Below are positions 1-8,480 of a DNA stretch of 64,000 bases, piece by piece. The DNA lies in contig JAUILN010000008.1 in assembly GCA_030432695.1 (NCBI GenBank), positions 372,001 through 436,000 on the forward strand, given 5' to 3'. The position numbers were made by a program, and so were the translations under genes. The notes under the pieces are model-generated. The model was not told the DNA's origin. It did no database searches and saw nothing but the letters and a program-made list of their open reading frames with translations. Every line of letters begins with the position of its first letter. The stretch's first letter is position 1. The DNA comes from a bacterium (GTDB lineage Bacteria > Planctomycetota > UBA1135 > UBA2386).

Positions 1-892
1 GATGGGCGAGGTCGACGACCACCTGCAGCATCGCGCGGAGTCGTGCCAGCAAGGGGGCGCGCAGCGGGTCGTCCGCATCGAGCGCGCGCCAGCAGTCGAG
101 CAGGTCGACGAAGACCTCGGCCTGGTAGGCGACGCTGCGCTCGAAGTGGCAGCCGTCGGGGAGCACCTGCTCGTCGAGTTCGCGGACCAGCAGACCGCGC
201 GCGCGGTCGTGCCAACCGCGGGCCTCCGGCAGGTCGAAGGCGCGCGCGACGACCAGCAGGGCCCGCAGGTCCTTCAGCAGGTGGTTGCCGCCGAGGTCGA
301 GCTCGAGGTTGCGCAGCAGGAACCGCGTCTGGCGGACGATCTCGCCGGCGACGAAGTCCCGCTCCTCGTCCGACCACTGCGCGCCGCGGCGTGCCAACTC
401 GGCCGTCAACGCCACCACGCGGATCGACATCCCGTAGCTGTTCCACGCGGTGTTCCAGTGGGCGCGCGCGTGCGGCCGGTGGTTGGCGACCCAGTCGCGG
501 AGCAGGGCGACGACCTCGTCGTCGTCGAGCGCGGGCAGGTAGTCGAAGTAGTGGATCGCCAGCTCGGCGAGCGGTCGGCCGATCGGCACGCCCGGCGCCG
601 ACCAGTCGACCGGCGGGACCAGCGGCGTCCAGTGGTGCAGGAGCTCCAGCTCACGCGCGCCGCGGGGGCCACGGATCCGCGCCGTCTCTTCCTGGAGTCC
701 GAGACGAGCCGGCGCCTCGAACCACTGGGCCATACCAGCCGGGCGCGGCTCGGCCGGCAGGGTCCGTGCCCGCCAGCGCCGCAACAGATCCCGCTGCGCG
801 CGGCGCAGCAACTGCGTCGGCCGCGTCGCCGCGAGCGACCGCCACAGCAGTGCCCAACGCGTCCCTCGGATGCTGCGGTGCTGCTCACCCAT
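1..892 (-). CDS. Heparinase II/III-like protein, N-terminal part (3' end beyond window)
   Basis: Partial gene: the ATG is at 892 and the reading frame stays open to the left edge, giving about 297 residues. The visible part has the all-alpha toroid character of the heparinase II/III and alginate-lyase-like family, with the motifs HWNTAWNSYGMSIR, ELDLGGNHLLKDLRALL and DGCHFERSVAYQ that are typical of the N-terminal barrel. The lyase beta-sandwich domain would lie outside the window. In exopolysaccharide loci such proteins usually sit beside the two-domain oxidoreductase encoded here divergently, 56 bp away, and are thought to trim or modify a uronic-acid-containing polymer. Substrate and localisation cannot be read from this fragment; no signal peptide is evident. 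Confidence 0.8.
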   Translation of the reverse strand, partial: MGEQHRSIRGTRWALLWRSLAATRPTQLLRRAQRDLLRRWRARTLPAEPRPAGMAQWFEAPARLGLQEETARIRGPRGARELELLHHWTPLVPPVDWSAPGVPIGRPLAELAIHYFDYLPALDDDEVVALLRDWVANHRPHARAHWNTAWNSYGMSIRVVALTAELARRGAQWSDEERDFVAGEIVRQTRFLLRNLELDLGGNHLLKDLRALLVVARAFDLPEARGWHDRARGLLVRELDEQVLPDGCHFERSVAYQAEVFVDLLDCWRALDADDPLRAPLLARLRAMLQVVVDLAH

Positions 893-948
893 CGTGTCCG
901 GCGGCCGATTCTGTCGCCCCCCACCCCGAATCCCAGCATCCGTTCGTC

Positions 949-3183
949 ATGAAGCAGATCCTGCAGTCCTACCGCAGCGGTGAGCTGTGGCTCGCCGACG
1001 TGCCGCCGCCGCAGCTCGAGCACCACGGCGTGCTGGTGCGCACCACCCACAGTCTCGTCTCGGCCGGCACCGAGCGGATGCTGGTCGAACTGGCGAAGAA
1101 GTCGCTGCTCGGCAAGGCCAGGGCACGGCCCGACCTGGTGAAGAAGGTCCTGCAGAAGATCCGCAGCGAGGGCCTGACGTCGGCCCTGCAGAAGACCTTC
1201 AGCAAACTCGACACGCCGATCCCGCTGGGCTACTCGAGCGCCGGCATCGTGGTGGCGTGCGGTCGCGACGTGCGCGAGTTCACTCCCGGCGACCGGGTCG
1301 CCTGCGCCGGTGCGGGTCACGCCAACCATGCCGAGTACGCATTCGTGCCGCGGACCCTGTGTGCGAAGATCCCCGACGGCGTGCCCGACGAGGCGGCGTG
1401 TTACGCGACCGTCGGCGCGATCGCGCTGCAGGGCGTGCGCCAGGCCGACGTGCGGCTGGGCGAGCGCGTGGCGGTGGTGGGCCTCGGTCTGCTCGGCCTG
1501 TTGACGGTGCAACTGCTGCGCGCCAGCGGTGCGGTGGTGCTCGGCACCGACCCGGATCCGGAGCGCTGCGCGCTGGCCCGCCAGCTCGGCGCCGAGACCG
1601 CGGTGCCCGGTGACCTGCGCGCCGCGGTGGCCCGCGCCACCGGTGGTCACGGGGTCGACGCGGTGGTGCTGACCGCCGCGACGCGCAGCAACGCGCCGAT
1701 CGAGAGTGCCGCGGAGCTGGCGCGGGTGCGCGGTCGCGTGGTGGTGGTCGGTGCGGTCGGCATGGACATCCCGCGCGACGCCTACTACCGCAAGGAACTC
1801 GAGCTGCGGCTCAGCATGTCGTACGGCCCCGGCCGCTACGACCCGAGCTACGAGGACAAGGGGCTCGAGTATCCCTACGGCCACGTGCGCTGGAGCGAGG
1901 CGCGCAACCTGCAGTGCTTCCTCGAGACGGTGGCGCAGGGTGCGGTGACGCCGCTGGCGTTGACCACCCACCGCTTCCCGATCGACGACGGACTGCGCGC
2001 CTACGAGCTGCTGCAGTCGGGCGACGAGCCGTTCCTCGGCATCACGCTCGACTACGGGGTCGCGCCCGCATCGCCAGGGCTCGAGAAGGTGCAGACGCGG
2101 GTCGACCTGGGGCTACGGACCGGAACACCGGCCGAGGGATCGCTCGGGATCGGGCTGATCGGCGCGGGCAACTACGCGCGCGGGGTGCTGCTGCCGGCGC
2201 TGCAGCGACTCGACGGGATCCACCTGTCGATGGTCGCCAGTGCCAGCGGCCGCAGTGCGGTGGAGACCGCCAAGAAGCACGGCTTCCGCTCGGCCACCGC
2301 CGAGCCGGACACCGTCTTCGCCGACCCCGACACCGACGCGGTGCTGATCGCGACCCGGCACGACAGCCACGCCGACCTCACCGTCGCCGCGCTGCGCGCC
2401 GGCAAGCACGTGTTCTGCGAGAAGCCGCTGGCGCTCGACGAGGCCGGACTCGACGCGGTCGAGGAGACGCTGCTCGAACTTGGCGCCGGTGCGCCACGCC
2501 TCACCGTCGGCTTCAACCGGCGCTTCGCGCAGGACGTGGTCGACCTGCAGGCGGCGCTGCCCGGCCCCGAGGTGCCGCGGACGATCCTCTACCGGATCAA
2601 CGCCGGCGCCATCCCGGCCGACCACTGGATCCAGGACCCGCGGGTCGGCGGCGGCCGGATCGTCGGCGAGGTCTGCCACTTCATCGACCTGTGCCGCTTC
2701 CTCGCCGGCGCACCACTGCAAGGCATCACCGCGGTGCGCCGCGGCGTGACCGGCGACGGCTCGGTCGCCGACGACGACCTCGCGATCACGCTGACCTACG
2801 CGAACGGCTCGCTCGCGACCATCCTCTACACCGCCTCCGGCTCGCACGAGCTGGCCAAGGAATGGCTCGAACTGCACGCCGGCGGCAGCAGCTTCACCAT
2901 CGAGGACTTCCGCCGCCTGCGCTGCCACCCGCGCCGCGAGCGCCCGCGCCGCCACCGCCAGGACAAGGGCGCCGCCGAACTGCTGCGCGAGTTCGTCACC
3001 AGCATCCGCGACGGCGGCCCGGCCCCCATCCCGGTGGAAGAGCTCCTCGAGACCTCGCGCGCCTGCCTCGCCGTGGTGGACCAACTGCGCGGCGCCGACC
3101 GGGTCGTGAAACTCCCCACCCGCGAGCCCGCCGAGCCTCGTTCCCCACGCACCGCACCACCGCCCGTCCCCCTCCCGGCCTGA
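949..3183 (+). CDS. Two-domain oxidoreductase: MDR dehydrogenase fused to Gfo/Idh/MocA
   Basis: A 744-residue fusion. Residues about 1-350 are a medium-chain dehydrogenase/reductase with an NAD-binding stretch (VAVVGLGLLGLLTVQLL) and SSAGIVVACG near the catalytic domain. From about residue 398 a Gfo/Idh/MocA domain begins (IGLIGAGNYARGVLLPAL) with the family motif CEKPLA. This architecture recurs in exopolysaccharide clusters next to heparinase II/III-like genes and probably makes or modifies a sugar nucleotide; the exact substrate is unknown. The ATG at 949 is chosen because the MDR fold begins directly there; the frame is open far upstream, but that part looks like the shadow of the divergent gene. 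The C terminus is Pro/Arg-rich. It ends 12 bp before a palindrome that may terminate transcription. Confidence 0.85.
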   Translation: MKQILQSYRSGELWLADVPPPQLEHHGVLVRTTHSLVSAGTERMLVELAKKSLLGKARARPDLVKKVLQKIRSEGLTSALQKTFSKLDTPIPLGYSSAGIVVACGRDVREFTPGDRVACAGAGHANHAEYAFVPRTLCAKIPDGVPDEAACYATVGAIALQGVRQADVRLGERVAVVGLGLLGLLTVQLLRASGAVVLGTDPDPERCALARQLGAETAVPGDLRAAVARATGGHGVDAVVLTAATRSNAPIESAAELARVRGRVVVVGAVGMDIPRDAYYRKELELRLSMSYGPGRYDPSYEDKGLEYPYGHVRWSEARNLQCFLETVAQGAVTPLALTTHRFPIDDGLRAYELLQSGDEPFLGITLDYGVAPASPGLEKVQTRVDLGLRTGTPAEGSLGIGLIGAGNYARGVLLPALQRLDGIHLSMVASASGRSAVETAKKHGFRSATAEPDTVFADPDTDAVLIATRHDSHADLTVAALRAGKHVFCEKPLALDEAGLDAVEETLLELGAGAPRLTVGFNRRFAQDVVDLQAALPGPEVPRTILYRINAGAIPADHWIQDPRVGGGRIVGEVCHFIDLCRFLAGAPLQGITAVRRGVTGDGSVADDDLAITLTYANGSLATILYTASGSHELAKEWLELHAGGSSFTIEDFRRLRCHPRRERPRRHRQDKGAAELLREFVTSIRDGGPAPIPVEELLETSRACLAVVDQLRGADRVVKLPTREPAEPRSPRTAPPPVPLPA

Positions 3184-3194
3184 CCTCCCCCGTT

Positions 3195-3339
3195 TCTGTC
3201 GTAGTCGGTGCCAGGCACCAACTACGACAGACTTCGAGTACTACACCTGCTGCCAGGCACCGGTCGTACGTCTCGGCGCACGCCATCGCCGGCGGCGGCA
3301 GATCTGTCGCGTACCGTGCCTGGCACCGACTACGACAGA
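3195..3339. repeat. REP-like palindrome cluster (two 37-bp palindromes and a partial copy)
   Basis: Two imperfect 37-bp palindromes, 3195-3231 and 3303-3339, begin TCTGTCG and end CGACAGA around a GTGCCAGGCACC/GTGCCTGGCACC core. They lie in opposite orientation. A partial copy with the same core (TGCCAGGCACCGG) lies at 3251-3270. The set sits between the convergent oxidoreductase and glycosyltransferase genes, and the TAG stop codon of the latter (3330-3332) is inside the right-hand palindrome. This is the layout of REP elements mobilised in trans by REP-associated tyrosine transposases. The hairpins could also act as a bidirectional terminator. No transposase gene is in the window. Confidence 0.75.
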
Positions 3340-4526
3340 TTCTGCGGGGTGGTGCTGCGGGGTCGGGAAGGAGAGGGGCGCCGGCTCGCCGCGACGGCTG
3401 CCAGGAGGCCGTCCACCATCCGTTCGGGGGAGCAGTCCGCGTCGTAGCAGTGGGCGGCGGCGTGGCCAGCGCGCTCCAGGAAGTCCGGGGCGGCGCCGCG
3501 GGCGAGCGCGTCGGTCAGCGCCGCGGAGTTCCCGCGTGCGTAGACCAAGCCGTTCACGCCATCCTCGAGCACGGTGAACTCCGGGCCGTGTGGGCCTCGG
3601 CCGGCGGCGGTCACCAGCGGCACGCCGTGGGCGAAGGCGTGCACCACGCTGAGGCCGACCGCGTCGGGAACGACCGCGAGGTCGGCGTCGGCGTACAGCT
3701 CGGCGAGTCGCGCCGGGTCATGGACCGGACCGAGCGCGCGCCAGTCGACCGGACCGAAGCGCTCCCGCAACGCGGCGAGACCCCCGGGCCAATGGTCAGC
3801 GCCCACCAACGTCACCTGCACCGGACCATGCCGCTCGTGGTAGCTCCGCGCGGCGTCAGCCAGCACGTCGAGACGGTTGCGCTCCTGCAACCGCGTGCAG
3901 ACCAGCAGCGACAGGGGCCGCACCGCAGCCGGTAGCGACTGTCGCCGTGCCAGGCGACGCTGCCGTGCATGCCGCGCGCGCTCGCGCTCCGCGACCGGCA
4001 CGTGCACCGTGTTCCGCGCCACGAAGACCGGCCGTTCGAGGAACGCCAGGTCCTGCGCCGTCCGGTCGTCGTACACCACCAACGCATCGGCCGCGCGCGC
4101 CAGACGGTTGCGCAGCCGCACCCCCATCCCCCCGCGCCCCGACTTCGAGAACCCCTGCCCCCACAGCACCACGCCGAGGCCCGCGGCCCGACAGCGCGCG
4201 ATCGCCAGCGGCAGGGTCACGCAGCGCGCCTCCCAGGCCAGCACCGCGACGTCGAAGCGACCCGCGAGAGGCACGGTCAGATGACCCGACAGCGCGGCGA
4301 GACCGAACCGGCGACTCTCCCGGTGCACGGCGTCGCGATGCCGGAAGCCTTCGATCCGCGCCGCGACCCCGAGTTCCGGACTGGTCCCGTGGACCACCTC
4401 GAGCCGACCCCCGAGCCGCTCCGACAGCAGCGAGAAGACCGGCACGCGGTACTCGGGTAGCGCGCGCTGGAACAGCACCACCCGTGGCGCCACCGCAGTC
4501 GACGACGGACCCGGCGCGAGCACCAT
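3330..4526 (-). CDS. Glycosyltransferase family 4 (GT-B fold)
   Basis: A 398-residue GT-B glycosyltransferase. The N-terminal half carries a degenerate acceptor domain (VVLFQRALPEYRVPVFSLL at the start). The C-terminal half has the nucleotide-sugar binding region with YADADLAVVPDAVGLSVVHAFAHGV and FTVLEDGVNG, corresponding to the GT4 E-x7-E neighbourhood. It should transfer one sugar to the lipid-linked repeat unit on the cytoplasmic face. The ATG at 4526 is chosen; a GTG two codons earlier overlaps the TGA of the upstream gene, so the two are coupled. It is the last gene of the minus-strand exopolysaccharide operon, and its Ser/Pro/Arg-rich tail ends within a REP-like palindrome, which may have changed the original C terminus. 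Confidence 0.85.
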   Translation of the reverse strand: MVLAPGPSSTAVAPRVVLFQRALPEYRVPVFSLLSERLGGRLEVVHGTSPELGVAARIEGFRHRDAVHRESRRFGLAALSGHLTVPLAGRFDVAVLAWEARCVTLPLAIARCRAAGLGVVLWGQGFSKSGRGGMGVRLRNRLARAADALVVYDDRTAQDLAFLERPVFVARNTVHVPVAERERARHARQRRLARRQSLPAAVRPLSLLVCTRLQERNRLDVLADAARSYHERHGPVQVTLVGADHWPGGLAALRERFGPVDWRALGPVHDPARLAELYADADLAVVPDAVGLSVVHAFAHGVPLVTAAGRGPHGPEFTVLEDGVNGLVYARGNSAALTDALARGAAPDFLERAGHAAAHCYDADCSPERMVDGLLAAVAASRRPSPSRPRSTTPQNLS

Positions 4527-4528
4527 CG

Positions 4529-5725
4529 TCACGTCTCGAACTCCACCCACTCCGGGCAGCCGGCGCGCCCGAGCAACCACTCGTGCAGCGCCACCCACCG
4601 CGCACCGACCGCGTCGTAGCCGTGGTGCTCCGCGACGTGCGACGGCCCGCCGGACCCCAGCGCCAGCAGGCCCTCGCGCCCCAGCTCCCGCGCCGACTCC
4701 AACACCGCCGCGAGCCCGGCCACGTCGTCGAAGCCGTGGAAGCCGAGGCCCGCCGTCACCAGCTCGCCCCACGGCGTGCCCCTCGCCGCCGCCACCGGCA
4801 CGCCACGCGCCAGCGCCTCGGTGACCACCACGCCGAAGTTCTCGCTGACCGACGGCAGGACCAGCAGGTCGATGCCGGCGAAGAACCGGTCCTTGCTCCG
4901 CCCCGATACCTCACCGACCCACGACACGTCCGGCCAACCGCCGGCCCGCGCCCGGAGCGTCGCATCGTAGCGCGCGTCGATCACCGGTCCCGCGATCTGC
5001 AGCCGCGCCCCACCGCGGTAGCCGAAGGTCAGCGCGAACGCGTCGAGCAACACCTCCACCCGCTTGATCGGTGCGATCCGCCCCAGGAAGCCGATCGTCA
5101 ACGGCCGGTCGACCTGCAGGTCGCGGACCGACCGCAACGGGCAGCGCACCGGCAGCGGCAGCCGCGCGATCGGCAGGCGGATGCCCGCGGCGCGCACGTC
5201 GTCGCGTTCCGCCTCGGAGGTCACGTGGATCACCCGCGCCGCCGCGACCTGCCGCCGTTGGCCGATCCACCACACCAGCCGCTTCCGCCACCGCGACCGC
5301 GCCAGCGCCGCGGGCGCGAACATGCCGTGCGGCGACAGCACGAACGGCGCAGGACAGTCGGCCGGCCGCGACCAGCGCTCGGCGATGCCGGCACCCGACC
5401 AGAGGCCGTGGACGTGGACCGCCCAACCCTCGGCACGCCGTCGCCCGACGTGCTCGAGTTCGCGAAGGTTGAAGCCGAACCGACGACCGATCCGCGAGTC
5501 GGTAGGCGCCCGACACGGCACGTCCAGGGCGAGGTCGAAGTCCGGCTCGGCGAAGCCCGCGAACAGCTCGGCGATCCCACCAGCCCGCTGGATCGACTCG
5601 CAGATCCCGAGCGCGGCCGGCGGGATACCCGAAGACGTCTTCAACCGCGGGACCAGATGCGCGACCTGGACCCGCGCCGTCGGCGGCGCGGTGCGCAGCA
5701 GCGGCGCGTCGCGGAGCAGGGTCAT
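4529..5725 (-). CDS. Glycosyltransferase family 4 (GT-B fold)
   Basis: A 398-residue GT4 enzyme. The motif IGFLGRIAPIKRVEVLLDAF opens the C-terminal Rossmann domain (about residue 215). SVSENFGVVVTEALARGVPV is the donor-binding E-x7-E region (about residue 305). The N-terminal half has the usual acceptor-side elements (LSPHGMFAPAAL). It probably adds one residue of the exopolysaccharide repeat at the inner membrane; donor and acceptor are unknown. The ATG at 5725 overlaps the TGA of the upstream Wzy-like gene by 4 nt (ATGA), and the stop is 2 nt before the next gene's ATG, so it is embedded in a tightly coupled operon. Confidence 0.87.
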   Translation of the reverse strand: MTLLRDAPLLRTAPPTARVQVAHLVPRLKTSSGIPPAALGICESIQRAGGIAELFAGFAEPDFDLALDVPCRAPTDSRIGRRFGFNLRELEHVGRRRAEGWAVHVHGLWSGAGIAERWSRPADCPAPFVLSPHGMFAPAALARSRWRKRLVWWIGQRRQVAAARVIHVTSEAERDDVRAAGIRLPIARLPLPVRCPLRSVRDLQVDRPLTIGFLGRIAPIKRVEVLLDAFALTFGYRGGARLQIAGPVIDARYDATLRARAGGWPDVSWVGEVSGRSKDRFFAGIDLLVLPSVSENFGVVVTEALARGVPVAAARGTPWGELVTAGLGFHGFDDVAGLAAVLESARELGREGLLALGSGGPSHVAEHHGYDAVGARWVALHEWLLGRAGCPEWVEFET

Positions 5726-7152
5726 GCCGCACCTCCGGCCAGCAACCGGTCCTCGACCCGGGCGGGCGTCCCGGCGCGCGGCTCGGCCACGCCCGGCGAC
5801 GTCACGGCCGCGAAGCCGTACTGCGACGCAGCCGCGGCCAACAGCCCGAGCCCCATCGCCAGTCCCAACGACGGCCCCGAACCGACCAACCACAGCACGC
5901 ACAGGCAGATCCCCAGGGACCGCGCGGTCCGCCGCCCGGGGTCGGGCTCCACCCGCTGCCGCTCGCGCGAACGCAGCACCAGCCGGAACGCCGGCACCAG
6001 CAGCAGCGCCATCCCCAACAGGCCGAGCTCGCAGAGCACCGTCACCGAGCCGATGTTCGGCGCGTACGCCAGCGACCACGCGGCGTCGAGGTAGGGCATC
6101 ATCTCGAAGCTGATGCCTCCGAGGCCGGTGCCGCAGACCACCCGGAATGGCGAGCCGCTCCAGGCCATCAGCGCGATCTGGTCGAGGCCCTTGTCGTTGT
6201 GGACGAAGCCCTGCAGCCGGCCGACGTAGCGCTCGGTGAGCAGGTCGAGCCCGGCACCCGACGGGAACCACGCAGCCACCCCGAACACCACCACGCCTCC
6301 CGAGAAGGCGATCAACGTCCGCCGCCGCGTGGCCCGCAGGTCGCTCTCCTCCCCGGCGTTGGCGAGGTGCACCAGGAGGCCCGCGACCACCAGCGTCACC
6401 ACCGCGGTGGTCGAGAAGGTCGCCAGCACCACGAACAGCGCTGCGACCGCCAGCCAGCGCGACGAGGTCGGCCCGATCGGCCCGCCGTTGCCGAAGTCGA
6501 CGCCGGCCGACCAGGTGACCAGGTAGAGCACCATGATCGCCGCGAGCGCCTTGGGCTCGCCGGCCAACGCGCCGGGTCGGAAGATGCTCAGCGAGCCGTG
6601 GCTGAACGCCGCGATGTCGAGGCCCTGGTCGTGCGAGCGCGAGATGCCGAGCTGCGGCAGGCCAGGCAGGACCAGCGCCGCGTACTGGTAGACGACGACC
6701 AGCACGTTGATCGCGGTGACCCACCAGATCACCTGCACCAGCCCGCGCACCGCATCGCCGCGCAGGAAGCTGCGCGACACCGCGAGGGTGCAGACCAGCA
6801 TCCCGAGCAGGTTGATCGCCTGCACCAGGAACCGCAGCTCGCCGTAGGCCAGGCTGACGTGCGCGGGCACGTCCCAGAACCGGCTGAACACCAGGGTCGC
6901 GAACACCGCGTAGCCGGCGAACGGCGCCAGCGCCAACAGCTCGCCGCTGCTGCGGGTCGGCACGCGCGCCCCCATGGCCAGCGGTGCGAGCCGATCGAGT
7001 CGCCACACCACGCCAGCGGTCACGAAACCGGCCAGCAAGGACACCGCGAAGGCGATGGCGTGGAAGCGGTCGGCGCGCGCACCGACACCGGACCACAGCA
7101 GCAGGCCGAGACCGACCAGGAACAGCGGCAGGCTGAGCGACACGCCGTCCAT
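5722..7152 (-). CDS. O-antigen ligase/polymerase family membrane protein (Wzy-like)
   Basis: A 476-residue polytopic membrane protein with about 11-12 predicted hydrophobic helices. It has a large extracytoplasmic loop (roughly residues 290-370) containing the RxxG-type stretch expected of the Wzy/WaaL superfamily (ERYVGRLQGFVHNDKG, then GTGLGG). It most likely polymerises flipped repeat units at the periplasmic face of the inner membrane; Wzy and WaaL cannot be told apart from sequence, but the neighbouring Wzx, Wza and Wzc homologues favour a polymerase. The ATG at 7152 shares one base with the upstream stop codon (TGATG), and the stop overlaps the next start by 4 nt. Confidence 0.82.
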   Translation of the reverse strand: MDGVSLSLPLFLVGLGLLLWSGVGARADRFHAIAFAVSLLAGFVTAGVVWRLDRLAPLAMGARVPTRSSGELLALAPFAGYAVFATLVFSRFWDVPAHVSLAYGELRFLVQAINLLGMLVCTLAVSRSFLRGDAVRGLVQVIWWVTAINVLVVVYQYAALVLPGLPQLGISRSHDQGLDIAAFSHGSLSIFRPGALAGEPKALAAIMVLYLVTWSAGVDFGNGGPIGPTSSRWLAVAALFVVLATFSTTAVVTLVVAGLLVHLANAGEESDLRATRRRTLIAFSGGVVVFGVAAWFPSGAGLDLLTERYVGRLQGFVHNDKGLDQIALMAWSGSPFRVVCGTGLGGISFEMMPYLDAAWSLAYAPNIGSVTVLCELGLLGMALLLVPAFRLVLRSRERQRVEPDPGRRTARSLGICLCVLWLVGSGPSLGLAMGLGLLAAAASQYGFAAVTSPGVAEPRAGTPARVEDRLLAGGAA

Positions 7153-8480
7153 CAGCCCGCAGCCTCGCACTCCGCGTCCGCGGCGCCGGCGGCGACCCCG
7201 ACCAGCTCCGGCCGCGGGCAGCACACCGGCACCTCGGCGGCCGCCACCATCCGCCCGGCCCAGCCGGCCGCCAGCCGGTCGTTGCGGAACTCCTCGGCGA
7301 GACCGCGCGGCGCGGCGTGGCGACCGGTCCACGCACCGCGCGCCCAGGCGTCGATCGCCTCGGCGAGTGCCGCGGCACCGGCCTCGATGCGCTCGCAGTC
7401 GATCGCCAGACCGCGAGCCCGCCGGGTGATCTCCAAGAGGTCGCCCTCGGGCGCCACCGCGAGGACCGGCAGGTCGTGGCCGACGTATTGATAGGTCTTG
7501 CCAGGCACCGTCCGCGCCGCGCCCCGCTCGCGCGGCAGGATCACCAGGCCCATCTCGAAGTCGTCGAGCCGCGCCAGCGCCTCGCGCTTCGGCAGGAAGC
7601 CGACGTGGCGGAGCTGGCCGGCCGCGCGCATCCGCGCGGCGATCTCGCCTTCGAACGGCCGCGTGCCGACGTGGGTGACCTCGAGGTGCGCGGCCTCCTC
7701 GGGGTGCCGCTCGATCAGTGCGTCGAACAGGCGCAGCGCCTGGCTGTAGTCGCGGATCGTGCCGAGGTAGACCACGCGGAACCGCGCCCCTGCCGACCGC
7801 GGCCGCGGACCGACCGGCAGATCGCGCGGGTCGAAGCCGTTCGGCACGTGCAGCAGGCGCTGGCCGAGCTGCGGATGGTGGTCGAGCAAGGTCGCGCGGT
7901 TGCCCGCGGTGTTCGCCACCACCAGGTCGGCGCGGTGCATCACCGTCGCCTCGAAGCGCGCGTCGGCCTGCGCGTGCCACCGGGTCTTCGGCCGGTAGTT
8001 GCGGTTGTCGGTCAGCGGATCGCGGAAGTCGGCGGCCCAGCGCACCCCGCGAGCGGCAGCGGCGCGCCCCACCGCGTGCACGCCGTGCGGCGGCCCGGAG
8101 GTCACGATCCAGTCGAACGGCCACCGGGCACCGAAGCGCGCGTCGAGGGCTCGGACCGCGCGCGTCGCCCACGGTCTGCCGAGATCGGGCACCGCGAACG
8201 CGCCGCGCAGTCGACGCAGCGCGCGGCCGAGCCGGCCGGGACCGAGGCGCCGCCACAGCGTCGACCCGAACGGCGAGGGGACCACCATGGTCTCGACCTG
8301 CTCAGCCAACCGCGCGGCCTGCTCGTGGTCGGGGTTGTCGGCGTTCCACGGATCGGCGCCGGCGTGGACGACCGTCACGGTGTGACCGAGCGCCGCCCAG
8401 TGGCTGGCGAAAGTCGCCATGCGGTAGGAACGGCCCCCGCCCACCGGCGGGAAGTCATAGGCACAGACGCAGATCCTCAC
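7152..8480 (-). CDS. Glycosyltransferase family 4 (GT-B fold)
   Basis: A 442-residue GT4-type enzyme starting at a GTG (8480) that overlaps the upstream stop codon (GTGA). The N terminus CAYDFPPVGGGRSYRMATF is the characteristic glycine-rich loop of the acceptor domain. The C-terminal domain has VVYLGTIRDYSQALRLFDAL and the donor-site region PGKTYQYVGHDLPVLAVAP. The closest functional group is the WbuB/Fuc4NAc-transferase-like glycosyltransferases of polysaccharide loci; the actual sugar is unknown. The C-terminal 30 residues are Cys/Ala-rich without recognisable function. The stop overlaps the Wzy start by one base. Confidence 0.85.
   Translation of the reverse strand: MRICVCAYDFPPVGGGRSYRMATFASHWAALGHTVTVVHAGADPWNADNPDHEQAARLAEQVETMVVPSPFGSTLWRRLGPGRLGRALRRLRGAFAVPDLGRPWATRAVRALDARFGARWPFDWIVTSGPPHGVHAVGRAAAARGVRWAADFRDPLTDNRNYRPKTRWHAQADARFEATVMHRADLVVANTAGNRATLLDHHPQLGQRLLHVPNGFDPRDLPVGPRPRSAGARFRVVYLGTIRDYSQALRLFDALIERHPEEAAHLEVTHVGTRPFEGEIAARMRAAGQLRHVGFLPKREALARLDDFEMGLVILPRERGAARTVPGKTYQYVGHDLPVLAVAPEGDLLEITRRARGLAIDCERIEAGAAALAEAIDAWARGAWTGRHAAPRGLAEEFRNDRLAAGWAGRMVAAAEVPVCCPRPELVGVAAGAADAECEAAG

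Noticed and set aside
2..952. Long plus-strand open frame over the left edge
   Set aside because: It is the shadow of the heparinase-like gene on the other strand; its translation is Arg/Asp/Gln-rich without family features.
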